Positions 1 to 7,226 of a stretch of 18,192 bases of DNA are shown in pieces (position 1 is the first letter of the stretch; every line of letters starts with the position of its first letter). A model generated the notes under the pieces. It did no database searches. It was given only the letters and a program-made list of their open reading frames with translations, and was not told the DNA's origin. The position numbers and the translations under genes were made by a program. Origin of the DNA: Campylobacterales bacterium (GTDB lineage Bacteria > Campylobacterota > Campylobacteria > Campylobacterales > QNZT01). The DNA lies in assembly GCA_027080605.1 (NCBI GenBank), contig JALWRO010000190.1, positions 1 to 18,192 of the forward strand, in the 5' to 3' direction.

Positions 1-108
1 ATCCTGTGGCAACAGATACAATTCAGAAGCATTCAGAGACACTTTGGCAACAGCCAGCATCAAAAGTGTCAGAAACATGTATTGCAGTATCAATCTTGAT
101 TTCATCAT
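1..108 (-). CDS. N-terminal fragment of an unidentified exported protein (partial, runs off left edge)
   Basis: Reading the minus strand from an ATG at 108-106 gives 36 open codons to the window edge. They begin MMKSRLIL, continue into a hydrophobic stretch rich in Leu, Met, Phe and Ala, and reach SLNA followed by SELYLLPQD. This is a typical Sec signal peptide with a probable cleavage after LNA (about residue 27); a second in-frame ATG at 105 is an equally good start. There is no lipobox cysteine, so it is more likely a soluble periplasmic or outer-membrane protein than a lipoprotein. It is divergent from chePep, with only about 40 bases between the starts. In Campylobacter and Helicobacter the neighbours here are flagellar genes, so a flagellar or envelope role is possible, but too little protein is present to name a family. 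Confidence 0.55.
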   Translation of the reverse strand, partial: MMKSRLILQYMFLTLLMLAVAKVSLNASELYLLPQD

Positions 109-121
109 ACCCAAATCATAT

Positions 122-127
122 CATAAT
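122..127 (+). promoter_or_regulatory. Probable -10 element (CATAAT) for chePep
   Basis: CATAAT sits in an AT-rich stretch (TATCATAATCT) between the divergent starts. A transcript start about 7 bases downstream (near 134) would leave the GGAG at 137-140 and the ATG at 147 in the message. It would leave almost no leader for the ATG at 135, which supports the later start. No -35 box is evident. Confidence 0.35.
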
Positions 128-146
128 CTAAAGAATGGAGCTAGAT

Positions 147-1457
147 ATGGCATCAATATTTCTCGTTAACGACAACAAAATCGTATCCAGACTGTTACAA
201 TTAAGCTCAGAAAAGCATGGATACCTGCTCGAAGAGAAAATGGAGATAGAACCCTCACGCGAACACTACGACTTTGTCCTCATAGACAGTGACAAATACT
301 CTCCCGAAACCATCGAAGAGCTTAAATCGAAAGTCACCTTCGGCAAACTCGGATATATCGGCGTCAAAAAAGAGACAGTACCCCCGGAGTTTGATATGCA
401 TCTCGATAAACCGTTTCTGCCTTCCGATTTCGTCAGCATGATTGAAGAGAACATGCACACTACACAGGAGGAGGAGACCGTGCTTTCAGAAGAAGTCGAT
501 CTTGAAAACGAAACACTTTCCATGGAAGTCGAAGAGACGCAAAAAGAACCGACGGCAGAAGAGAAACTCGAAACGACCGAAGAAACGATCGATCTCGATA
601 CGGAAGAAGAGCTGGAAGCACTCAAGGAACTTGAAGACTTTGAAGAGCTGGAAGACTTTTCGCTGGATGAACTGGATACACCGGAAGAAGCACCCAAAAC
701 TGAAACAGCGGAAGAAGGTGCTCTCAAAGATATTGAAAAGACAGAAGATGCACTCAAAGAGCTGGACGCACTCGACGAAGAACTGGAAGATCTTGATCTC
801 TCCCTCGACTCCGGAGCAGTGATGAGCACAGGCATTGCAGAACAGTATCTCGAAGAACCCGCAGAAGTCCAGACAGAAGAAAAAACTGAAACACACGAAG
901 AAACCAAAGAACCCGACGAGCCTTCCGATGAAGCCTCCAATGTCGCAATCGGCGCCGCTGTTTCCGCAGCAGCGGCTGCAGGTGCCGCCATGTTACATGA
1001 AGAGGAAGAGGAGAAACATGAAAAACCTCTGCAAAAACCCGAAGAGGAACTCTCAAATCTCGATACGCTCGAAGGAAGCGAAGCACTCGAACATGAAAGT
1101 GATTATCTCGAAGAAGAGATCACTGCTGAAGAACTGGCCAATGAATTTGACACACTCAATGAGGAAGAAGTCATGAAAGCACTTAATACCGGCGAAGAAG
1201 CGGCAGAGCCCTCTTCCGAACCTGAACCACAGACAGATGGTGAAACACTTCATGAAACAGTACCCGAAACAGTCGCAGAAGAGATTATTCATGAAGAGAT
1301 TGTTCCCGAAGGTGAAGAGACACTGGTCGAATCCAACGATGTTGAAAAATGGATCAGAGACGCTGTAGCCAAAGCGATCACTCCAGAGATGATCAAAGAA
1401 GCACTTGACGGCATGGAAATTAACGTCACACTCAATTTCACTAAAAAAGAGTCCTGA
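147..1457 (+). CDS. chePep: ChePep-like poly-Glu chemotaxis protein with N-terminal receiver-like domain
   Basis: The protein has 436 residues from the ATG at 147, preferred over the in-frame ATG at 135 because GGAG (137-140) lies 6 bases upstream. Residues 1-100 resemble a response-regulator receiver: strand IFLVND with Asp9, YDFVLIDSD with Asp47 at the phospho-acceptor position, and LDKPF with Lys88. The Ser/Thr switch residue after strand 4 is not apparent (LGYIGVKKE). Residues 100-390 are extremely Glu-rich and low in complexity. They are interrupted at about 266-283 by an Ala-rich segment (VAIGAAVSAAAAAGAAML). The last 45 residues are non-repetitive (VEKWIRDAVAKAI ... INVTLNF). This architecture and the adjacent gmk-tatA-argS match H. 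pylori HP0322 (ChePep) and C. jejuni Cj1178c. ChePep localises to flagellated poles and controls chemotactic swimming in H. pylori. The family call rests on architecture plus synteny, because the acidic middle aligns poorly. Confidence 0.8.
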   Translation: MASIFLVNDNKIVSRLLQLSSEKHGYLLEEKMEIEPSREHYDFVLIDSDKYSPETIEELKSKVTFGKLGYIGVKKETVPPEFDMHLDKPFLPSDFVSMIEENMHTTQEEETVLSEEVDLENETLSMEVEETQKEPTAEEKLETTEETIDLDTEEELEALKELEDFEELEDFSLDELDTPEEAPKTETAEEGALKDIEKTEDALKELDALDEELEDLDLSLDSGAVMSTGIAEQYLEEPAEVQTEEKTETHEETKEPDEPSDEASNVAIGAAVSAAAAAGAAMLHEEEEEKHEKPLQKPEEELSNLDTLEGSEALEHESDYLEEEITAEELANEFDTLNEEEVMKALNTGEEAAEPSSEPEPQTDGETLHETVPETVAEEIIHEEIVPEGEETLVESNDVEKWIRDAVAKAITPEMIKEALDGMEINVTLNFTKKES

Positions 1458-1458
1458 G

Positions 1459-2061
1459 GTGGGAGGAAAAGTTCTTGTCCTCTCCGGACCGAGTGGATGC
1501 GGTAAAAGTTCTCTGATCAACGAAATTTTAAAAGAGGAAAAAAATATCTATTTCTCTATCTCCACCACAACAAGAGAGATTCGCGACGGCGAACAGGAAG
1601 GTGTCAACTACCACTACATCTCCAAAGAGCAATTTGAACGGGAGATCGGAGAAGGTGCTTTTCTGGAGTGGGCAGAAGTACACGGCAACTACTACGGCAC
1701 CTCCCTCAAACCTATTTACAAAGCCATCAAAGAGAACAAACTCGTTATACTCGATATCGACGTACAGGGTCACGCCATCGTCAAAACAAAATTTCCGCGT
1801 ATTCTCACTTCTGTTTTTCTGACTACGCCCTCGGAAGAAGAGTTGCAACGCAGACTTGAACACAGGGGAACCGATTCACCCGAAACAATCGCCACCCGTT
1901 TGCATAATGCAAAAAAAGAGATGGCACGCATCGACGAGTATGAGTATCTTCTCATCAACGACGATTTCAACACAGCGCTGCATACCCTGCGCTGCATTGT
2001 CAAAACAGCCTGGCTAAAACCCTCAGAGGAGGAAATAAGCGCTTTTACCGCGGACTGGTAG
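1459..2061 (+). CDS. gmk: Guanylate kinase
   Basis: Guanylate kinase transfers phosphate from ATP to GMP (or dGMP) in the cytoplasmic purine nucleotide pathway. The P-loop is GPSGCGKS at residues 10-17. The GMP-binding stretch follows: STTTREIRDGEQEGVNYHY, then FLEWAEVHGNYYGT. The ILDIDVQG motif and the lid region RLEHRGTDSPETIATRL complete the family pattern. I choose the GTG at 1459, which gives 200 residues (family norm about 200-210) and starts one base after the chePep TGA (1455-1457), implying translational coupling. An upstream in-frame ATG at 1405 would add 18 residues encoded inside the conserved chePep tail and has no ribosome site. No good Shine-Dalgarno precedes the GTG either, which fits reinitiation. 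Confidence 0.95.
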   Translation: MGGKVLVLSGPSGCGKSSLINEILKEEKNIYFSISTTTREIRDGEQEGVNYHYISKEQFEREIGEGAFLEWAEVHGNYYGTSLKPIYKAIKENKLVILDIDVQGHAIVKTKFPRILTSVFLTTPSEEELQRRLEHRGTDSPETIATRLHNAKKEMARIDEYEYLLINDDFNTALHTLRCIVKTAWLKPSEEEISAFTADW

Positions 2062-2082
2062 AGAAGATTTAACAAGATGTGC

Positions 2083-2088
2083 TATAAT
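2083..2088 (+). promoter_or_regulatory. Extended -10 promoter (TGC-TATAAT) for tatA-argS
   Basis: A perfect TATAAT is preceded by TG plus one base (extended -10). It lies 22 bases after the gmk stop. Transcription would start near 2095, giving a leader of about 65 bases before tatA. No consensus -35 is visible, as is usual for sigma-70 promoters in this phylum. Confidence 0.65.
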
Positions 2089-2100
2089 GCCTCTTACATT

Positions 2101-2128
2101 TATACGTGTATACGTGCCTGTGTACGTT
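2101..2128 (+). repeat. Tandem TATACGTG repeat in the tatA leader
   Basis: TATACGTG occurs twice head to tail at 2101-2108 and 2109-2116. A degenerate third copy, TGTACGTT, is at 2121-2128. All three carry an ACGT core. The array lies between the predicted transcription start and the tatA ribosome site, so it would be in the 5' leader. Whether it is a binding site or chance cannot be told from one sequence. Confidence 0.5.
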
Positions 2129-2160
2129 ATATCATAGTAAAATAATATAAAGGAAAACAT

Positions 2161-2385
2161 ATGGGAATGCCTAGTGGAATGGAACTTTTGGTTATCGCAC
2201 TGATTGTGCTTTTGCTTTTCGGAGGTAAAAAAATACCTGAACTTGCAAAAGGTCTTGGAAGCGGTATCAAAAACTTCAAAAAAGCTATGAATGAAGATGA
2301 AATAGCAGAGACAAAAACTGATAAAATCGAAGGTAAAGAAGAAGTCGCTTCAGAGAAAAAAACTGAAACGTCAACCAAAGCATAA
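2161..2385 (+). CDS. tatA: Sec-independent protein translocase subunit TatA
   Basis: TatA forms the pore-like element of the twin-arginine translocase, which exports folded, often cofactor-containing proteins across the inner membrane. The 74-residue product has the family layout. It has a short N-terminus with polar Glu8 and one membrane helix (LLVIALIVLLLFG, about residues 9-21). The FGGKKIPELAKGLG hinge and an amphipathic helix (SGIKNFKKAM) follow, then a charged Lys/Glu-rich tail. The start is supported by AGGA at 2151-2154, 6 bases upstream. tatB and tatC are not in the window. tatA lies directly upstream of argS, as in Helicobacter and Campylobacter, and the two probably share a transcript. 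Confidence 0.95.
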   Translation: MGMPSGMELLVIALIVLLLFGGKKIPELAKGLGSGIKNFKKAMNEDEIAETKTDKIEGKEEVASEKKTETSTKA

Positions 2386-2397
2386 GGACACAAAAGC

Positions 2398-3984
2398 TTG
2401 AAAAAAAGTGTTCTTAACACCATCCAAAAACATCTCGAAGGCGATTTTGCCCTCGAGAAACCCAAAGATCTCTCTTTCGGGCATTATGCAACACCAGCCG
2501 CTTTTTCACTCGCCAAAGTACATCGTAAATCTCCGATGATCATTGCCGAGGAACTGGCAGAAAAGTTTGAAGATGAAGAGATTTTCACCAAAGTCGATGC
2601 ACTCAAAGGGTATCTGAACTTCAAACTGAGCGATGCCTTTTTAGACACCAAAGCCACCGAAGCGATCCTCAACGAAGAAGCCTTTGCCAAAGGGGAGAAA
2701 AGCGGAACGATACTGCTGGAATACGTCAGCGCAAACCCCACCGGACCGCTACATATCGGTCATGCCAGAGGTGCGGTTTTCGGTGATACGCTCTACAAAA
2801 TAGGCAAACATCTTGGCTATGACATCACCGCCGAATACTACGTCAACGATGCCGGAAACCAGATACGCCTGCTTGGACTCTCCATCTTCCTCGCCGGTCG
2901 CGACAAATTTACAGACCTGGAAGTAAACTGGCCGGAAGAGTTTTACCGCGGTGAGTATATCTACGATCTGGCAGAAACGGCAAAAGAAAAATTCGGCGCC
3001 GAAATATTCAACGATGAAAACAGTATCGATATGCTCAGTGACTGGGGCAAAGAGCAGATGCTCGACCTCATCCGACAAAATCTCGCCGATGCGAATATCA
3101 CATTTGACACTTTTGTCAGTGAAAAAGCCCTGTTTGAAAAGTGGGAAGAGACTTTTGACAAACTCAAAGCCAACGATGCCGTTTATGAAAAAGATGGCAA
3201 AGTATGGCTCAAGTCCAGTGAAAAAGGGGATGAGAAAGACCGCGTCATCGTCCGTGAAGACGGCAGACCGACCTACCTTGCCGGAGATATCATCTATCAC
3301 AATGAAAAATTTGAAAGAGGATACAACCACTACATCAACATCTGGGGTGCCGACCACCACGGATACATCGCCCGTGTCAAAGCGGCAGTGGAATTTCTGG
3401 GATACAACCCCGAAAAACTGGAAGTGATCCTCTCCCAGATGGTTGCACTTCTCAAAGGCGGCGAACCGTACAAAATGAGCAAACGTGCCGGTAACTTTAT
3501 TCTCATGAGCGATGTCGTCGAAGAGGTCGGCGCTGAGGCGCTGCGCTTTATCTTCCTGACCAAAAAGAGTGACACCCATCTGGAATTTGACGTCGATATG
3601 CTCAAAACAGAGGACAGCTCAAACCCGATCTACTACATCCAGTATGCGCACGCGCGCATCAACCAGGTGTTTGAAAAAGCGGGGAAAAATCCTCATGAAG
3701 TGGTACAAACAAAACTGGAAGATCTGGACGAAGATGCACAAAACCTGCTCTTTTCCGCCCTGCTTCTGCCTGAAGTACTCGAAGATGCGTTTGAATCACG
3801 TCAGCTGCAAAAACTGACCGACTATCTCAAATCACTCGCTGCGCTCTATCACCAGTTTTACAACAAACACAAGATTGTCGGCACCAAAAACGAAGAGAAA
3901 CTCCTCAAACTCTCCGCCATGGTCGCAGTTACTCTCCGCACCGGACTGAAACTGATGGGTATCGAAGCCAAATATAAAATGTAA
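2398..3984 (+). CDS. argS: Arginyl-tRNA synthetase (TTG start)
   Basis: This class I aminoacyl-tRNA synthetase charges tRNA-Arg with arginine in the cytoplasm. The product has 528 residues, a normal length for the group. The HIGH signature is intact at 119-122 within NPTGPLHIGHARG, and the KMSKS equivalent is KMSKR at 359-363. The C-terminal part (IQYAHARINQVFEKAG onward to the end) is the helical DALR anticodon-binding domain. The start appears to be TTG at 2398, because AAGGA (2384-2388) lies about 9 bases upstream and the following KKSVLNTIQKHL is a sensible N-terminus; no ATG lies near. The gene follows tatA by 12 bases. Confidence 0.96.
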   Translation: MKKSVLNTIQKHLEGDFALEKPKDLSFGHYATPAAFSLAKVHRKSPMIIAEELAEKFEDEEIFTKVDALKGYLNFKLSDAFLDTKATEAILNEEAFAKGEKSGTILLEYVSANPTGPLHIGHARGAVFGDTLYKIGKHLGYDITAEYYVNDAGNQIRLLGLSIFLAGRDKFTDLEVNWPEEFYRGEYIYDLAETAKEKFGAEIFNDENSIDMLSDWGKEQMLDLIRQNLADANITFDTFVSEKALFEKWEETFDKLKANDAVYEKDGKVWLKSSEKGDEKDRVIVREDGRPTYLAGDIIYHNEKFERGYNHYINIWGADHHGYIARVKAAVEFLGYNPEKLEVILSQMVALLKGGEPYKMSKRAGNFILMSDVVEEVGAEALRFIFLTKKSDTHLEFDVDMLKTEDSSNPIYYIQYAHARINQVFEKAGKNPHEVVQTKLEDLDEDAQNLLFSALLLPEVLEDAFESRQLQKLTDYLKSLAALYHQFYNKHKIVGTKNEEKLLKLSAMVAVTLRTGLKLMGIEAKYKM

Positions 3985-3992
3985 TCCTTCAT

Positions 3993-4016
3993 GAAGTGCA
4001 GTTTTTACTGCGCTTC
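3993..4016 (+). terminator. Hairpin downstream of argS, possible weak terminator
   Basis: GAAGTGCAG (3993-4001) and CTGCGCTTC (4008-4016) form a 9-bp stem with one G-T wobble around a TTTTTA loop. It starts 9 bases after the argS stop. The run of T normally expected after a terminator stem is absent on both strands, so termination efficiency is uncertain. The left arm overlaps the only intergenic copy of the TTCATGAA motif (3988-3995). Confidence 0.35.
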
Positions 4017-4052
4017 GCTCTGACTCCCCTTTCAAAATAGATAAATTTTTGT

Positions 4053-4058
4053 TATAAT
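4053..4058 (+). promoter_or_regulatory. TATAAT -10 promoter of the DUF1566 pair
   Basis: A perfect TATAAT lies 20 bases before the ATG at 4079, giving a short leader of about 14 bases. That leader contains AAGG (4069-4072) at 6-base spacing from the ATG. No -35 is evident. Confidence 0.6.
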
Positions 4059-4078
4059 ACAATCAAAAAAGGTATTAT

Positions 4079-4528
4079 ATGCGCAACTATATCCTCCCGT
4101 TACTCCTGACATGCGGTCTTTTTTCAAACGCACTGGCGTATGAAAAACACAACGGTACTATCGTTATCGACAAGCAACACCATCTTTACTGGCAAGATGA
4201 CTTTTCCTCTGAAAAAAGTTCCGAAGACTGGGATGACGCAGTGGCATTTTGCGACGATCTCGACCTCGAAGGCATCACCCACTGGAGACTTCCTACTTTT
4301 AAAGAGCTTTTTTCAATCACCGACTATCACCGTAAAATCCCGATCAATCCGGCATTTACCTTCCTGAATGAAAACAGCTACTGGTCAGCAACGCCCTTTG
4401 CTGCCAATAAATCCAGAGCCTGGACCATTGACTTCCATACCGGTGAAACATACTACAGCTACAAAACTACCAACCATGCCGTACGCTGCGTCAAAGATAT
4501 GCCAAAAGACAAAAAGGAGACAAAATGA
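4079..4528 (+). CDS. Exported DUF1566 (Lcl C-terminal-like) domain protein, copy 1
   Basis: The product has 149 residues. A signal peptide (MRNYILPLLLTCGLFSNALA) is probably cleaved before Tyr21. The rest is a single DUF1566-type domain. It shows LYWQDD near the N-terminus, HWRLPTFKELFSI in the middle, ENSYWSATPFA, and a final AVRCVKD. Two cysteines flank the domain (AFCDDL and VRCVKD), placed as in family members where they would form a disulfide in the periplasm. Proteins of this type are secreted or surface exposed and some Legionella members bind glycans, but the ligand here is unknown. The gene overlaps its downstream paralogue by ATGA (4525-4528), so the two are co-translated. Confidence 0.8.
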   Translation: MRNYILPLLLTCGLFSNALAYEKHNGTIVIDKQHHLYWQDDFSSEKSSEDWDDAVAFCDDLDLEGITHWRLPTFKELFSITDYHRKIPINPAFTFLNENSYWSATPFAANKSRAWTIDFHTGETYYSYKTTNHAVRCVKDMPKDKKETK

Positions 4529-4938
4529 AACGTATTATCACAGGAATCCTCCTCTCTGCAACACTACTGCCGGCGGCATCTTCCAAACTGGACGACAAAA
4601 CAGGGCTGATCTGGCAGGACAACCAGCAAATGCAACAGGAGTTCTCTTTTGAAGAAGCCAAAAAACACTGTGAAACTCTTACAGTAGACGGCTATACCAA
4701 CTGGCGTCTGCCCACACTCAAGGAACTGGCAACCATCCTCGATCTCAAAACCGACCGGCCGGCACTCAAAAACGGTTTCAATATGCGCATCAGTGAAAGA
4801 TTCTGGACATCCACACCCAATGCCGCCAATCCCAAAGAGGCGTGGGTTATCTCATTTAGTTACGGAGAGATCGAATCCTACCCGCTGCGCAGAGACTACA
4901 ACGTACGCTGCGTCAGAAACGCAAAAAGCAAAAAGTAG
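4525..4938 (+). CDS. Exported DUF1566 (Lcl C-terminal-like) domain protein, copy 2
   Basis: The product has 137 residues, with a signal peptide (MKRIITGILLSATLLPAASS) and one DUF1566-type domain. It is a tandem paralogue of the preceding gene: LIWQDN matches LYWQDD, NWRLPTLKELATI matches HWRLPTFKELFSI, FWTSTPNAA matches YWSATPFAA, and NVRCVRN matches AVRCVKD. The paired cysteines (KHCETL and VRCVRN) are kept. AAGGAG at 4514-4519 and the ATGA overlap fix the start. Outside the motifs the copies have diverged widely, so the duplication is not recent. The two products may form a heterodimer, which is inference only. Confidence 0.8.
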   Translation: MKRIITGILLSATLLPAASSKLDDKTGLIWQDNQQMQQEFSFEEAKKHCETLTVDGYTNWRLPTLKELATILDLKTDRPALKNGFNMRISERFWTSTPNAANPKEAWVISFSYGEIESYPLRRDYNVRCVRNAKSKK

Positions 4939-4958
4939 ACACTCCACCGACACATCTG

Positions 4959-4999
4959 ACGCTATTTTACCATTTGCCAAAATCCGGGTAAAATAGCGT
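4959..4999. promoter_or_regulatory. 13-bp perfect inverted repeat abutting the pbpC start, with an overlapping TAAAAT -10
   Basis: ACGCTATTTTACC (4959-4971) and GGTAAAATAGCGT (4987-4999) are exact inverted repeats around a 15-base spacer. The right arm ends one base before the pbpC ATG. It contains TAAAAT (4989-4994), a plausible -10 that would start transcription at or next to the ATG. No Shine-Dalgarno precedes this ATG. The element could be an operator, an RNA hairpin at the junction, or a terminator for the DUF1566 pair. It has no T-tract. Confidence 0.55.
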
Positions 5000-5000
5000 T

Positions 5001-7217
5001 ATGCAAAAGAAGAGCCGTCTGAAAAAAACCGTTTTCCTTTCCATCGCCGCACTTGCGATACTCTTCACACTCTTTTTGCTGTTCGATTTCCTTTTCCCGC
5101 TCGACCTGCAAAGGGTTTCCAAACCCGCTTCACAGATATTCTACGACCGAAACAAAAAAGTGCTGCGGTATAAACTCAGCAGTGACGGCTACTGGCGTTT
5201 CCCCGCAACTTCCGGTGAAATCCCTCCCTTACTACAAAAAAGTGTCGTCGCTTTTGAAGATAAATATTTTTACTACCACTTCGGTATCAACCCCTTTTCC
5301 ATTGTCAGAGCCATCTATCACAATGCCACCCGTCAAAGGGTAATCGGCGCTTCGACACTCACAATGCAAGTAGCACGTATGATGTACCATCGTCCGCGAA
5401 CACTTGCCAGTAAACTTACCGAAATGTTCAATGCCCTGCAACTGGAATACCATTTCACCAAAAAAGAGATTCTCACCTATTACTTCAACCTCGCTCCCTA
5501 CGGAGGAAACATCGAGGGTGTCAAAAGCGCTGCACTCTTTTACTTTCACAAACCGCTTCATGAACTTACTATTTCACAAATTGCTCTGCTCACCTCTATA
5601 CCCAAAAATCCAAATGCGAACAGACCCACACATCGCAAACATTTGAATATATATCGAGATAAAATCATCCAGAAACTCTACACGCAAAATGTCATAAATA
5701 AAGATCAGACAATTCGTGCGCTTCATGAAAACATTACCGCCAGACGCATTCCGGCGCCTTTCCACGCACCCCATTTTACCGATCAAATCCAGTCTGACCA
5801 ATCCAAAATATACACCACACTCGACCTGAACCTCCAGCGCTTTACCCTGAATCGACTGCGCAGTCAGATCGAAAAACTGAAAAACGCCCACCTGCACAAT
5901 GCCGCCGCCCTGATTCTGGACAACAAGACAATGCACATTCTCGCTTATGTCGGATCGGCAAACTTCTTTGACGCAGCGGCACAGGGGCAAAACAACGGTA
6001 TCACAATGATCCGAAGCCCCGGCTCCACGCTCAAACCTTTCATCTACGCACGTGCGCTCGACAAAGGATTTATCACCCCAAATCAGGAGCTTTTCGATAC
6101 CGGTCTCTATCTGCAAGGATACACACCGCAAAACTTCCATAAAAAATTTACCGGAAAAATCAGTGCGAAAGAGGCTTTGCAAAACTCACTCAACATCCCC
6201 GCCATCGCACTCAACCATATTCTCAAAGATGCCTCTCTTTACGAACTGCTCAAAAGCGCTGAAATCACTTCCATCGACCATCCCAAAGCCTACTACGGCG
6301 ATGCCCTGGCACTGGGCGGTTTCGGCATATCGCTGATGGATTTGACTCTGCTTTACACGGCTCTGGCAAACGGGGGCGTCAAAAAAGAACCCATTTTCCT
6401 CATGAAGAACAAAAGCGCCAAAGAAATCCGTCTCTTTTCCAAAGAAGCCGCATGGCTTGTCAGCGATATCCTCAGCGATGTCACCCGCACCAGACTCGGC
6501 GGCTACTGGGATGCCACCAGAGACATACCCAAAATCTCTTTCAAAACAGGTACCTCCGCATCTTCCAAAGATTTGCTTACCGTCGGCTATACACCGGAAT
6601 ATACCGTCAGCGTCTGGTTCGGAAACTTCAGCGGTCAAAAAACCAAAAATCTCACCGGACTTCGTGCCGCCTCCGAAGTGGTACTGGATATTTTCGAACA
6701 TCTCAATGCCCAACATAAACTCAGCTGGTTTCAAAAACCGAACACTATCCGTAAACAAAAACGGTGTGTCGATGCCATTCGCCGACAAACCTGCCGCAAC
6801 TACACCGATGACTTTCTGATCCAGGGCATCACCCCCGCCCTGCCCTGCGATATTATCCGTCCGGAAACCATCGCGCAACTCATCACATCCGGAGAAATCA
6901 CCTCCCTCGAAGATCTTCGCACCAACCGCTGCTACACACACTGGAAACAATACAACCCCGTCATCACCACCCCTGCAAACCACGCTACTATCACGCTTAA
7001 TCCCCTCCTGCCGAAGTTTCTGAAAAAGATCAAATTGAACTGCTATACATTTGACAAAAACCAAACTATTCAATGGTTTATAGATACACAAAAACCAATC
7101 TACGCGAAATCCGGTCAACCCCTCTACCGCTATCTTACACCCGGTCTTCATGAAATCGGCTGTCTGAACAAAGAAGCGAAACTGACACTTCATGAAGTGG
7201 TGCTGAAAGAGGAGTAA
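5001..7217 (+). CDS. pbpC: Penicillin-binding protein 1C (bifunctional peptidoglycan synthase)
   Basis: The product has 738 residues. An N-terminal signal anchor (about residues 10-32, LSIAALAILFTLFLLFDFLF) places the enzyme in the periplasm. The GT51 glycosyltransferase domain has EDKYFYYHFG with catalytic Glu86, then GASTLTMQVARMM at 116-128, then KKEILTYYFNLAPYGGNIEG. The transpeptidase domain has all three motifs: SPGSTLKP with nucleophile Ser342 and Lys345, SLN at 396-398, and KTGTS at 515-519. A C-terminal domain of about 85 residues (from NPVITTPANHATI) matches the PBP1C-specific BiPBP_C region, which separates it from PBP1A and PBP1B. Length is close to E. coli PBP1C. Only 45 bases separate it from the alpha-2-macroglobulin gene, the classic partner of pbpC. 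Confidence 0.93.
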   Translation: MQKKSRLKKTVFLSIAALAILFTLFLLFDFLFPLDLQRVSKPASQIFYDRNKKVLRYKLSSDGYWRFPATSGEIPPLLQKSVVAFEDKYFYYHFGINPFSIVRAIYHNATRQRVIGASTLTMQVARMMYHRPRTLASKLTEMFNALQLEYHFTKKEILTYYFNLAPYGGNIEGVKSAALFYFHKPLHELTISQIALLTSIPKNPNANRPTHRKHLNIYRDKIIQKLYTQNVINKDQTIRALHENITARRIPAPFHAPHFTDQIQSDQSKIYTTLDLNLQRFTLNRLRSQIEKLKNAHLHNAAALILDNKTMHILAYVGSANFFDAAAQGQNNGITMIRSPGSTLKPFIYARALDKGFITPNQELFDTGLYLQGYTPQNFHKKFTGKISAKEALQNSLNIPAIALNHILKDASLYELLKSAEITSIDHPKAYYGDALALGGFGISLMDLTLLYTALANGGVKKEPIFLMKNKSAKEIRLFSKEAAWLVSDILSDVTRTRLGGYWDATRDIPKISFKTGTSASSKDLLTVGYTPEYTVSVWFGNFSGQKTKNLTGLRAASEVVLDIFEHLNAQHKLSWFQKPNTIRKQKRCVDAIRRQTCRNYTDDFLIQGITPALPCDIIRPETIAQLITSGEITSLEDLRTNRCYTHWKQYNPVITTPANHATITLNPLLPKFLKKIKLNCYTFDKNQTIQWFIDTQKPIYAKSGQPLYRYLTPGLHEIGCLNKEAKLTLHEVVLKEE

Positions 7218-7226
7218 AAAATTGGA

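Noticed and set aside
266..991. Long Ser-rich minus-strand open frame of about 241 codons opposite chePep
   Set aside because: It is the antisense of GAA/GAG-rich codons, which read as Ser-rich in this frame. It has no ribosome site and sits opposite a gene supported by synteny.
1405..1458. Upstream ATG start for gmk at 1405
   Set aside because: It would add 18 residues inside the conserved end of chePep with no ribosome site; the GTG at 1459 gives the normal length.
2749..3579. Minus-strand open frame of 276 codons opposite argS
   Set aside because: It lies opposite the catalytic core of argS, whose HIGH and KMSKR motifs are intact; composition is that of a mirror frame.
6186..7193. Minus-strand open frame of 335 codons opposite pbpC
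   Set aside because: It is long but opposite conserved transpeptidase motifs, lacks recognisable domains, and has no start signals.
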